64,000 bases of DNA, taken from Delphinapterus leucas. Lineage: Eukaryota > Chordata > Mammalia > Artiodactyla > Monodontidae. The stretch covers positions 29,343,850-29,407,849 of the forward strand of contig NW_022098023.1 in assembly GCF_002288925.2 (NCBI RefSeq), in the 5' to 3' direction. Positions within the stretch are counted from its first letter, which is position 1. Each line of letters begins with the position of its first letter. Positions 34,908-45,100 of the stretch are shown here, in pieces. The position numbers and the translations under genes were made by a program. The notes under the pieces were generated by a model that had not been told where the DNA came from, ran no database searches, and worked only from the letters and a program-made list of their open reading frames with translations.

Positions 34908-35344
34908 TTATACCTTTGAAGGTCAGAGCCTTGAGAATGGGCTATCCTGTATATTTCAGGCTAGAGGCAACATCTTTTACAAAAGGTGCAGAGCCAGCAT
35001 GACTAAGCATAGGCAACAGACCACAAGGGTTAGAGCTAAAGAAATAGATCTAATATGGAGTCAGGTTTGTTCTTCTCTGTTACAGTTTGGCTACTAGACA
35101 GCAGCCAGCAGTTGTCTGTTACAACCCTTAGCTTTCCCACCTCTTTTTCTGCTCCTCCTAGTGAATTCCATAACCATATGGTTCTGAATTTCGTATATGT
35201 GTGATGAAGTGAGCTTAAATTTCCATATGGCAATGTTTTCTCTTCTGTATACCCCATGCTCTTTTATGCTTTCAGAGTTTCATATATGCTCTTGTTTCTG
35301 CTTGTCATTCCACTACCTTTCTCATCTTATTCAGTCTTCAGGAT

Positions 35345-35760
35345 TTTTTTCATTCATTGATTCATTCAATCTACATCTGACAAATATCTATTGTCTATTA
35401 TAAGTCAGGCATATAGACATCATGACAGGAAGTATAGACACAGCCTATGATGGAAGAGATAGAGACATAAAGCAACAACTAAAACAGAGCATAGTAAGTG
35501 CTACTATGGAGGTATGCATCTGAACTTCGAGTCACCAACTCCACCTAAGATAGGACATTGACCTTGCTGGAGGAGGTAATGTTTAAATGGTATCTGGAAG
35601 GAGTCACAAAGGTAGGGGGGAAGAGTAGCCCTTCCAACACGGGCAGGGTTCTGAGAGAACATAGTTCCTTCAGGAATGTTAAATGGTAAAGCCTGAGCAC
35701 CATCCAGTGGTTGGAGAGGAACTTCCTAACCACCTCAGAGGGATTTTATATCAGTCTAAG
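35345..35760 (-). mobile_element. L2 LINE, 3' part
   Basis: Reverse-complement L2 order: 'tcattcattgattcattcaatctacatctgacaaatatctattg', 'cagagcatagtaagtgctactatgg', 'tggaggaggtaatgtttaaatgg', 'ctgaggc'-type and 'gttctgagagaacatagttcc', 'ggttggagaggaac'. Confidence 0.7.
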
Positions 35761-35777
35761 TAGGTTTGTTATATGTG

Positions 35778-35852
35778 ACAGCTTTATAAGCTATTCTATA
35801 CAAGTCAGTGATGTTACAGCTTCATAAGCTATTCTATACAAGTCAGTGAGTC
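35778..35852. repeat. 38-bp tandem duplication
   Basis: The unit ACAGCTTTATAAGCTATTCT continuing 'atacaagtcagtga' occurs twice head to tail (35778-35815, 35816-35852). One substitution (t/c) lies in the first 33 bases and the ends differ slightly. Confidence 0.92.
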
Positions 35853-35854
35853 AT

Positions 35855-36100
35855 TGTGTATTCGTGGAAAAAGCCAGAGATTGGAATTAGAGAGATCTAT
35901 ATTTGAATCTTGACACTTTCACACACTGTGTGACTTTGGGCAAGATATCTCCCTCATCTGAGCATCTTTCGTATCTGTGAAATGGGAAAAAAATATGCTT
36001 TAATATTATAAGCACCAAAATAAGTTAGTACTTGCAAAACACCTGTAAGTGCCTGTCTCATAATGAGTTTTTAGCAAATATTACTCCTCTTCCTTCTGCC
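35855..36100 (+). mobile_element. MIR SINE
   Basis: Nearly whole MIR: 'gaaaaagccagagattggaattagagagatc', 'gaatcttgacactttcacacactgtgtgactttgggcaagatatctcc', 'catctgagcatctttcgtatctgtgaaatgggaaa', 'gtgcctgtctcataatgagtttttagcaaatattac'. Confidence 0.85.
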
Positions 36101-36109
36101 TTAATATTA

Positions 36110-36470
36110 ATTAAACTTTGGTATTAACTTCCTTCTTGAAATTCTCTCCTCACTTGGCATCCGTCATCTCAGTGTTATAACTGCCCCTTTTGACCTTCAC
36201 CATGGGTTTCTCTTCCACTGATGGATCTTCTTTTTCTTAAAGATTGGTTATTTCTAAGGATTTGGCTTACCCTCTTTTCTACTCAATTTTTGGTTGTTGT
36301 TAATTTTTTTTAACATCTTTATTGGAGTATAATTGCTTTACATTGTTGTGTTAGTTTCTGCTGTATATTTTCTACTCAGTTTAAGGCAGACTCTATTTCT
36401 TGATATACTTTCTAATTTCAGTGCATTCTCCTAAGACTCAGAGCTGTATTTCAACAGCTCTATGGATAAC
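36110..36470 (+). mobile_element. L2 LINE fragment with an L1 insertion
   Basis: Plus-strand L2 body pieces ('aaattctctcctcacttggcatccgtcatctca', 'gtttctcttccactgatggatcttc', 'cagtgcattctcctaagactcagagctgta'). Split by the short L1 piece at 36290-36367. Confidence 0.55.
36290..36367 (-). mobile_element. Ultra-short L1 3'-end insertion
   Basis: Only about 55-60 bp of L1 3' end plus tail on the reverse complement: T-rich tail, then 'aacatctttattggagtataattgctttaca' and 'gttgtgttagtttctgctgta'. A 15-bp target-site duplication TTTTCTACTCA(A/G)TTT flanks it (36275-36289 and 36368-36382, one difference). Confidence 0.93.
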
Positions 36471-36475
36471 AATAT

Positions 36476-36985
36476 TGTGTTATATATTTATCGTTGTGTA
36501 GGGATTTACCCTAAACGTAATGGCTCACAGCAACATTTATTTTTCCACAGTTTCTGTAGGTATGAATCTGGGCCTCCCTTATCTGGGCCATGTGTCTCGT
36601 GGTCTTTCATAGGGAGGCAAGCAAAGTGTTAGATGGGGCTGCAGTCTCAAGTCTCCACACACACTCACGTAGTTGGACCATGTTTCCCATGGGTGATTGG
36701 ACTGAAAGCCTCAGTTCTTTACTGGTTGCTAGGTAGAGGCTTCCCTCACCTCCTTGCCACACGGCCTCTGTATAGGACAACCCAAACATGGTAGCTGGTT
36801 TCCCTCAGAACAAGTAAGAGAGTGAGAGAAACAAGCAAGATGGAACTCACAGTCTTTTGTAGTTTAATATCAGAAGTAATTTCCCATTACATTTGCTATA
36901 TTTTGTTAGAAATAAATTGTTATGTCTACCCACACTCGAGGGGAAGAGATTATACAAGGGTGTGACTACCAAGTGTCCTTTTAGC
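36476..36985 (+). repeat. Interspersed repeat related to 566-1010 (family not named)
   Basis: 'gttgtgtagggatttaccctaaacgtaatggctcacagcaacatttatttttccacagtttctgtaggtatgaatctgggcc' and later 'gtttcccatgggtgattggactgaaagcctcagttctttactggttgctaggtagagg', 'cacactcgaggggaagagattatacaagggtgtgactacc'. It shares the head and orientation of the copy at 566. Confidence 0.6.
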
Positions 36986-37004
36986 AACTACCTACCATAC
37001 TTAA

Positions 37005-37130
37005 GAAATTCCTATGAGGTAGATATTATCCTTGTTTTACAGATGAGAAAATAGCGACCCTGGGAGTTTAAATATACTGCTCAATACTTACTAATAATGT
37101 ATGGATCTGGCATTTGAAACTTAAACCTGT
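37005..37130 (-). mobile_element. MIR SINE fragment
   Basis: 'cctatgaggtagatattatccttgttttacagatgagaaaatagcgaccctgggagtt' is the reverse-complement MIR core. Confidence 0.75.
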
Positions 37131-38490
37131 TTTTTATTTTGTATTTACTTAATTTTATTTTTGTAACAAATAAAAACTGTATATATTTAGGTCTATAAGT
37201 GTTTTGATATACGTATACATTGTAAAATTATTACCACAATCAAACTGATTAAGATAACCATCACCTCCCATAGTTCCTTTTTTTTTTGTAGTTGAGAACA
37301 CAGGGGATCTTAGCAAATTTCAAGTATACAGTACGTTGTTATTGACTATAGTCACCATGCTGTTCATTAGGTCTCCAGAACTTACTCATCTTATAACTGA
37401 AAGTGATCAGTAACTCTCCATTTCCCTTACCCTCCAGCCTCTGGTAAATACCATTCTACTCTCTGTTACTATGTGTTTCAGTTTTTTGGGCTTTGTTTTT
37501 TTGGTTGTTGTTTTTTTTTTTTAGATTCCACATACAAGTGAGATCATGCAATATTTGTCATTCTGTGCCTGACTTATTTCACTTAGCATAATGTCTTCCA
37601 GTTTCACCCAAGTTGTGGCAAATGGCAGAATTTTCTTCTTTCTCATGGATGAATAATATTCCATTATATATAAACATCCAGAATTTTCTTGATCCATTTA
37701 TCTGTTGATGGACACAGGCTGTTTCCTTGTTTTGGCTACTGTGAATAATGCTGCAATAAACTTGGGAATGCAGGTTATCTCTTCAAGATACTGATTTAGT
37801 TTCCTTTGGATATATACCCAAAAGTGGGATTGTTGGATCATATTGTAGTTCTATTTGTAATTTTTTGAGGAGCCTCCAGACTGTTTTCCATAGTGGCTGT
37901 ACCATTTATATTCCCACCAGCACTACGCAAAAGTTCCCTTTTTTCCACAATTTCTATAATACTTTTTAACCTTTGACTTTTTGGTAATAGCCATTCTAGC
38001 AAGTGTGAGGTGATATCTCATTGTGGTTTTGATCTGTATTTTCCTGATGATGAGTGATGTTGAGGATCTTTTCATATACCTGTTGGCCATTTGTGTGTCT
38101 TTGGAAAAATGTCTATTGGATTCTTTGCCATTTTTAGTTGAATTATTTTTTCCCTCTTGAGTTGTATGACTTTCTTATATGTTTTGTATATTAGCTCATA
38201 TAAAATATATGGCTTGCAAATATTTTCTACCATTCCACAGGTTGCCTTTTCATTTTGTTGATTGCTTCCTTTGCTGTGCAGAAATTTTTTAGTTTGATAT
38301 AGTCCCACTTATTTATTTTTGCTTTTGTTGCTTGTGCTTTTGGTGTCAATTCCAAAAAGCCATTACTAAAATCAATCAAAGGGCTTGTCCCTATGTTTTC
38401 TTCTAGGAGTTTTACCATTTCATGTCTTATGTTTAAGTCTTTAATCCATTTTTGAGTTGATTTTTGCATATGCTGTGAGATAAGGGAAGC
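37131..38490 (-). mobile_element. Old L1, 3'UTR and ORF2 C-terminal region
   Basis: 3'UTR ('gtgttttgatatacgtatacattgtaaaattattaccacaatcaa', 'ttgactatagtcaccatgctg') followed by the reverse complement of the ORF2 end. A minus-strand frame at 38227-38469 still reads L1 ORF2 style (KINKWDYIKLKNFCTAKEAI, NKMKRQP). Several stops and frameshifts, so it is not functional. No target duplication seen. Confidence 0.9.
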
Positions 38491-38661
38491 TTGCTTTTTA
38501 TTTTGTTCACACTAACCAATAGCTTTTGAGATGTTTTAAAGTTATATTATTTCCAAAGAGGTATTTTCTGTAGCTTATCTATGCCTATTCATGTATATGC
38601 AAATGAAGCTAGACCAGAGTTTCATGCAAATATGGACATAAAAGGAAATCAGTCAAGTCTT
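38491..38661. other. Short unassigned interval
   Basis: No gene or repeat recognised between the L1 and the SINE. Confidence 0.4.
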
Positions 38662-38670
38662 TGAATTTTA

Positions 38671-38891
38671 TTATTTATTTTTATTTATTTATTTTTTTGC
38701 GGTACGCGGGCCTCTCACTGCTGTGGCCTCTCCCGCTGCGGAGCACAGGCTCCGGACGCGCAGGCTCAGCAGCCATGGCTCATGGGCCCAGCCGCTCCAC
38801 GGCATGTGGGATCTTCCCGGACTGGGGCACGAACCCGTGTCCCCTGCATCAGCAGGCGGACTCTCAACCACTGCGCCACCAGGGAAGCCCC
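38671..38891 (-). mobile_element. CHR-type SINE, copy 5 (minus strand)
   Basis: Reverse-complement SINE with a tail of T's interrupted by A's (38671-38699). A 9-bp target-site duplication TGAATTTTA lies at 38662-38670 and 38892-38900. Confidence 0.95.
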
Positions 38892-38900
38892 TGAATTTTA

Positions 38901-39396
38901 AGTCTCATTTAACTGGAAGGCAACATAAAACATACTTGAAGCCAATAACTGGTTTATCTGGCTTTGATCCTACCGTCTTTTTTTTTTTTTTTAATATTGT
39001 TAATGTGGACTTGGGTGAGACCATGTCACTGTGCTATGGACGATACCGCTTCCTTTTGATGAAAGCTTAATCCAGAGCCATATTTCTCAGCCTCATAGCC
39101 CCTGCTGAGGCAGGAGAACCTGGCCCTGGATATTTCTAGCCTGAGATCTCATCTGAACTAATGTGCCCTGGCAATTGCTTCATGCTTACGATTGTTTGGA
39201 AAAGTGTCCAGTTGTGTGAACTTCTGAAGATGCTGGTGACAGAATGCTCAGTACGGAATTGCTTTATATACTCTTTCACCTTGCCTACAGTACAAGTCAA
39301 GATTAAACTTAGTATTCAATTGGAATAGTTTTTTGGCCACATTTTTTTCCCCTGATTTTGTGCTTAATGTATAACTTCTTCACTCTGACATTGTAT
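38901..39396. other. Unassigned sequence
   Basis: T run at 38979-38992. No gene or repeat recognised. Confidence 0.4.

Positions 39397-39428
<32 letters not shown>
39397..39428. repeat. (TA)n microsatellite
   Basis: About 14 uninterrupted TA units next to an L1 3' end. Confidence 0.95.
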
Positions 39429-39429
<1 letters not shown>

Positions 39430-39608
39430 CATCTTTATTGGAGTGTAATTGCTTTAAAATGGTGTGCTAGTTTCTGCTTTATAACAAAGTGAATCAGTTA
39501 TACATATACATATGTTCCCATATCTCTTCCCTCTTGCACCTCCCTCCCTCCCACCCCACCATCCCACCCCTGTAGGTGGTCACAAAGCACCGAGCTGATC
39601 TCCCTGTG
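39429..39608 (-). mobile_element. Young L1 3' end, left of gap
   Basis: Reverse-complement L1 3'UTR ('aacatctttattggagtgtaattgctttaaaatggtg'). It runs into the assembly gap at 39609. Confidence 0.93.
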
Positions 39609-39708
39609 NNNNNNNNNNNNNNNNNNNNNNNNNNNNNNNNNNNNNNNNNNNNNNNNNNNNNNNNNNNNNNNNNNNNNNNNNNNNNNNNNNNNNNNNNNNN
39701 NNNNNNNN
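39609..39708. other. Assembly gap of 100 N
   Basis: Exactly 100 N. The round number suggests a placeholder of unknown true size. An apparent ORF that crosses it is an artefact. Confidence 0.99.
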
Positions 39709-39930
39709 TGATTCACTTTGTTATAAAGTGAATCAGTTATACATATACATATGTTCCCATATCTCTTCCCTCTTGCACCTCCCTCCCTCCCACCCCACCA
39801 TCCCACCCCTGTAGGTGGTCACAAAGCACCGAGCTGATCTCCCTGTGCTATGTGGCTGCTTCCCACTAGCTATCTGTTTTACGTTTGGTAGTGTATATAT
39901 GTCCATGCCACTCTCTCGCTTTGTCTATTT
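39709..39930 (-). mobile_element. Second copy of the same L1 3' end, right of gap
   Basis: 39725-39847 repeats 39486-39608 without a difference over 123 bp. It then continues further into the L1 3'UTR ('gctatgtggctgcttcccactagctatctgttttacg'). It starts with a fold-back: TGATTCACTTT (39709-39719), five bases, then AAAGTGAATCA (39725-39735). Confidence 0.93.
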
Positions 39931-41189
39931 TTATATTTTAATAGTTATTTTTAATATATGTTTTCCATTATGAGGTGTCTTCCATCATTTCTGGAAGTAT
40001 TCAGGGTCTAAATTAGGAACGATTAATAAATATTAAATGACACAAAATTAGCTTAAGGTTTAAATTTACATGAGCCATTTAAAAGAGATTTTTAAAATGT
40101 ATGTGAATGCCATATATAGAACTCCAAGTACATGCCCACATGTTAAATATTAAGTAGAACTATTTCATTATTATTTATTGAATTCTAATGTTTTCAATTG
40201 TAAATAAATACTAATAAGGGAAATCACAGTAGTTTGTATGAATTATTTGATCACTCTTCCAGGAAAAAGAAACAAGAGAAAAAGGCAAGAACAGTATTTT
40301 CAAACTCAAGTCAGAAGCGGAGAGATTTGCTTATTTAACAAATAGATCTAAGTATCATTAGTCATAATTTGGAAAAGTGTAAGCTATTAAATAGAAATTG
40401 AATGGCTAAATGTCCTCACAAGAAATGAATAGAATAACACCACTGTTTCTTTGAATATAACTTTTCATAAACTTATAAATTAGAAGATAGAGTTCTCTAG
40501 CATGATAATATCAAGACACACAATCAAATATTAAAGAGCATAAGCTCATTATTATTTTTATTTTCAACTCTCTGATGGGACAGTTATATGTTAAAGAGTA
40601 CTTTTGAAAAACATCAGAATAACATTTCATTTTCTAATATTTCTCTGGATACTCACTATATTTTGTTAGGACTTGGTCATGCCTGTTGAATGCTAATACA
40701 CAGTGTTGGGCCATTTTACTAAAATCTTCTTGAATTGAACATCTAATTTGTCAGTGACAATTTAAAACTTGGCCTACATCAAAGTCCACCCTTCACATGT
40801 CTGCAGGTTTAGGTTTGATTCTTTGTGACAACAGCTGACTGGATGTAAGGGAAGGTCTCACTCCTCAAAGTTGTGACATTATTGTAGTTATTTATAGATT
40901 CCTATCTGAACCAGTGGCTTTATGAGTTAATATTCTGGGAATTATAAGAGCCATTGTTTCAACTGCTTTTGGGCTGACTTCAAGTGTCCATAGTCTTATC
41001 TTGAAGCTAAACTTCATAGAAAGATGTGTCCAAATATTCGTGTATTAGAACTTCCACAGGATTTGAAAGTTTCAATAAAATAATTTTACTGGTCATATTG
41101 GCACCAAGAGAGACTCCTATCAGCAAAGATCTCTTTCAGGAGAATGATGCTATAAGATGGTGGAAAACCCATTAGAAATTGTCCTCAGC
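39931..41189. other. Unassigned AT-rich sequence
   Basis: No gene or repeat recognised. Confidence 0.45.
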
Positions 41190-41330
41190 CATATGTCCTC
41201 TGCTCACCATCTTTGTGTGTCTCCTTGGATAAGCCAATCAAATCTCCTGAGTGTATTTTCTCTTTTGTAATATAAGAAAGTGAACTAGATCATTATTACT
41301 CTTTGGGGGTCCTAATTTTCTATGATTCAA
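41190..41330 (+). mobile_element. MIR-type SINE fragment
   Basis: 'tccttggataagccaatcaaatctcctgagtg', 'ctcttttgtaatataagaaagtgaactagatcattattactctttgggggtcctaattttctatgattc' follows the MIR order. Confidence 0.55.
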
Positions 41331-41862
41331 TTAAGCAAAGCGAAAATGAACAAAACATCAAGTTGTGTTTCTGCTAATATAGCCTGTAGCCATCCACATA
41401 TACGTATCACCATTTGATGTCACAAAATTACATAAAAAATGGGAAGAAAACTTTAGGGCCTTTTCAAATATAAAGAAACCCTATAGCAATACAAATATAA
41501 AGACACGTCTATATGAATAACAAAAACATAAACGCAAAACATTGAGACATTAGCTATAATAATATTTCTAATCAGGAAAGGGTTTATTCAGTCCATATAA
41601 ATTAAGTCAGACCTAAAGATCTGAAATATTTCTTTAAACTAGGACAGAGCATATCTGGCCTTTCACTGGGGAATCATCTAAGTGCAAATCACCTAAAGGC
41701 TTTTCCATATGATCCAGAGCAAAGTCAAGGAGAGGCTAGGAGGTATATTCAGATTTCTTGAACTTTAATTCATTTCCCTTTACACTCAGAGTGTTTTCTT
41801 AACAAAACTTTTCTTCAAGTCATCTCACAATTTGAAAAATAAAAGAGAAAAAGTATCTTTCA
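41331..41862. other. Unassigned sequence
   Basis: No gene or repeat recognised. Confidence 0.4.
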
Positions 41863-41876
41863 AAAGTGTGTAATGG

Positions 41877-42090
41877 GGCTTCCCTCGTGGCGCAGTGGTT
41901 GAGAGTCCACCTGCCGATGCAGGGGACACGGGTTCGTGCCCCGGTCCGGGAAGATCCCACATGCTGCGGAGCGGCTGGGCCCGTGAGCCATGGCCACTGA
42001 GCCTGCGCGTCCGGAGCCTGTGCTCCGCAACGGGAGAGGCCACAACGGTGAGAGACCCGCGTACTGCAAAAAAAAAAAAAAAAAAAAAAA
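41877..42090 (+). mobile_element. CHR-type SINE, copy 6
   Basis: Full-length, with an uninterrupted A tail of about 26 bases that merges into the A's of the 14-bp target duplication AAAGTGTGTAATGG (41863-41876 and 42091-42104). The long pure tail marks it as one of the youngest copies. Confidence 0.97.
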
Positions 42091-42104
42091 AAAGTGTGTA
42101 ATGG

Positions 42105-44762
42105 ATAATTGTTTGGAACTATCAAATTGCTCTGTGATAGACCTGATAAACGAAACAGAAACAGATCTTGGCCGCTCCTCAGTTTCTGCAATGCAAAACC
42201 ATTCATAGTGGAACCTATCCCTGCCTTTAATATACATATCAGGTTTTTAAATTTTCAATTTAGTTGCTCCTTTCGCACAAAAGTCCATTTTAATTCCTCA
42301 GTGAAATGGTTTGAACGATTTGAGTGTTTTTTGCTGAGATGTGAATCAGGAGTCTGTAAGCTGTAAACATCAAGACGTGTTGGAAATGAAGAAAGTAATC
42401 CTGTAATTTAAACTCAGAGTATCTTTGTTCACATTGTTAATTGAAGTTTAATAGACAATAGCCCAAGGACCTTGTCATGTGGGACTTTTTTTTCCCCCCT
42501 CTGATGTCAATACACACTCAGTCAAAAATGCCTCCAAGAATAAGATGGTTTTCATATTTTTTAGTTCGTTAGCAAACATGTACAACAATTTTAATCCTTT
42601 CTGCGGATAGCAAGTAAGAATGAAAATGCAATAAGTAACCAACCATGTCACAGCTGGTTTTCATCTCAGAGAGCCCGTCAAGCAGCCGTTTTATTTACAA
42701 TATGACATAAATGGTCAGAAGTCAGCTTGTTGACAATCGTGTCACCATATGCTGTGGACTTAGATTTGGCTTGTCGTTGCTAAGACTCTCTCCGGAGAAG
42801 CTGTGAGATACCTTCTGCTTAGAGTGAGGAAGAAAATTCCGTTTTTGTGTTTAAAGTATAAAAAGGAACTATTTGTGTTCTGAAAAGGGAAGTGATAATA
42901 ATAATCTTTAGGCCATCATTTTAAATATCTATATTTGTGCATACACTCCATATATAGTCTTGTGTGTGTGTAAGTAGCCACTTATATTCTATACATAACA
43001 CTATACACATAAATAATTATATAAGCACATATAATTATTTCTCTATAAAAGTTATTTTCTTCCTTGCACACACATTTTATTTAGTACTATTTATCTCTAC
43101 TGATGAAAGTCCCATTTTACCAGAAAGATGACATTTGAGATAAGGTATGTGAAGATGTTTGGTAAAATGCTTAACGGCAAGTCTTCTTGCGTTCACGACA
43201 AAATTTTTAAAAGTTCTGTATCTCTTTTGGTCTTTTTCTTTTTTAGTGAAATTATGACATGAGTTGCTTTTGGTGGCAAATACTTGCTTTCCATCATGCA
43301 TGTCCTCGCAGAGCAACGTGGTAATGCCAAACTGCAAAATCCTAAAACTTACTACAACAACTTTCTAAATTATTTTCTTGATTTCAGGCACCATGATATA
43401 TAGAAGTGAGAAAGTAGGCAGGATGACATTGAGTACAAGGAAAATATAATAGAAACAGGAGGCCAAGGAGATAATAGTAATTCTGAAACCGGAGCAAATC
43501 ACGATAATGGGTTTTTAAGAGATAGTCACTATGACCCTATATCATCATGGTTCCCTCAGCTGTGAATGGCGTTCAGAGTTTCTACCTTCTGAACCTTTCT
43601 CATTCTTTGAAACTTAGCTCAAGAACACTTTCCTTCCTGAAGCTTTAGCTTCCCTAAAAGTATAATTTATCCCAGTATTTAATCCTGATGCCAAGTTGTT
43701 AACTGACAAGAAGAATATTAAAGTCTGAGATTATTTCATTTCAGAGAAATCATAAGCTACATATAAGATTGTAATAATTTCCTCCTTATCAATGTTGACA
43801 GTTAGTGAAAGTTCAATGCAATTTCTTATAAAAGCTGAGAAAAGCATTTTAAAACATTTCCTTTGTATCTCTATAGAAATATTTTGACTATTCTAATTTG
43901 GCTTGGCTTTGAATTTGTTCTGATGAGAATCTGTAAAATAGGCCATAATTTTTAAGGAAGATAAACCTCATTAAAGTCAGCACAAGGAGTCATTTGAAGT
44001 TGTAACAAGGAATGTTTTGATAAATATAAGTAGGAAAATACCTTAACTGTGAATCTCTGGAGCAGGAAAGAAAAGGAAATTTCATGATTACCATTTCTGA
44101 AGACATAAGAATATCGCTAATATAATTCAAGACTATAATTGCCATTTGCACAGAAGCATATAGTTTAATGAATATGTTTAAAATAGGGAAAGAGATTAGA
44201 TAACTTTTTGAAATTCATTTTGATGTACATTGGTAGCGATTGAAGTTTAATGAAATGAGATGGAAGAAAATGAGTTTTCCTTTCTGTAATTCAAATGTTA
44301 CTTATTTTTAAAATTTCTCCAAACCATAGTACAGGCCTATTGTGTCTCTTGTTCTGAAAACCATCCTGCCATTTCCTGATATTACCACTGCCACTGGATC
44401 TATAATTAGGATTTTTACTCTGGGAGGCTTTCCAAGGGCAATTCCAAAATAAAGCTAGTGGATGGGCATCCTGAACAAGTGCCAGACAGTAAATCCAACT
44501 GGAAGGTAACAGGGTTGCCTTGGCTAATTGCATTATACACACAGTTGCTGACAAGTTTTCTCTTTTTCCTGGTTTCAAACTTATTTCACAGAATATTAAT
44601 CATTTTACAATGATGTTGAGTCAGAGAATTAACAGTGACCTTGGAGGATATTCGTGCTTGCTTTTTAGGTAGGCAATATTGCGGTAATGAGAGTTTTCTG
44701 TACAATATTTTGGAATAAACATCTTTTCATCTTCAAATCTTCAGGCAGGCTGGCAGGCAGGT
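42105..44762. other. Unassigned sequence
   Basis: About 2.6 kb with no recognised gene, RNA or repeat. A minus-strand ORF at 43077-43337 has no known motif. A weak TG-rich stretch lies at 42961-42972. Confidence 0.4.
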
Positions 44763-44884
44763 CAAAAAGAGAAATGAATGGAAAAAGAAATAAAAGGAGA
44801 GAAGGAAGAAGGAAGGAGGGCAGGAAGAAAAAAGGAAGGAAAGAAAGGAAGGAGGAAGGGAAGGAGGAAAGGAGGAAGGAAAGA
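44763..44884. repeat. Imperfect (GGAA)n purine-tract microsatellite
   Basis: About 120 bases of almost pure A and G on the plus strand (ggaagg, gaaagg, ggaggaagg units). The overlapping 87-codon ORF rich in K, R, E and G is a simple-repeat artefact. Confidence 0.97.
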
Positions 44885-45069
44885 ATCCTTTTATTACAGC
44901 ACCTAATCCTAATAAGTCATTTGGTTCTTGGAACTAAAACTGGATTTTAAAGTTTTTCAGTCAGAATCTGAAGATGAAAAGGAAAAGGATAAAATAAATC
45001 ACTAAAATACACAACGGAGGAAGAAGCTACCTTTTTCTGGCTTGTCATGATAAATATTAGGTAATTAAA

Positions 45070-45100
45070 AAAATACATTGGCTCCTTGCCAATGTATTTT
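45070..45100. repeat. Perfect inverted repeat, 13-bp arms, 5-nt loop
   Basis: AAAATACATTGGC (45070-45082), TCCTT, GCCAATGTATTTT (45088-45100). Confidence 0.95.

Larger units (their letters stand above)
34354..35180 (-). mobile_element. Endogenous retrovirus solo LTR (class I-like)
   Basis: Read on the minus strand it has an LTR layout: a TATA box TATAAAA at 34514-34520, a polyadenylation signal AATAAA at 34439-34444 about 70 bp downstream, and a roughly 85-bp R-U5-like end closing GTAACA at 34354. The upper border is uncertain. TGTAACA at about 35122 and TGG at about 35180 are both possible. No gag, pol or env sequence adjoins, so it is a solo LTR. A CHR SINE is inserted inside (34703-34907). 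Exact family and target duplication not determined. Confidence 0.75.

Noticed and set aside
34538..35002. 154-codon plus-strand ORF
   Set aside because: It runs through a CHR SINE and the antisense of an ERV LTR. The peptide is the standard SINE translation.
38227..38469. L1 ORF2-like reading frame as a possible active LINE
   Set aside because: Only the last part of ORF2 is present, with stops on both sides. No endonuclease or reverse transcriptase domain in frame.
39498..39806. ORF containing unknown residues
   Set aside because: It crosses the 100-N assembly gap and repeats the same L1 sequence on both sides.
44687..44950. Lysine- and arginine-rich ORF resembling a nuclear protein tail
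   Set aside because: It is the translation of a purine-rich microsatellite.
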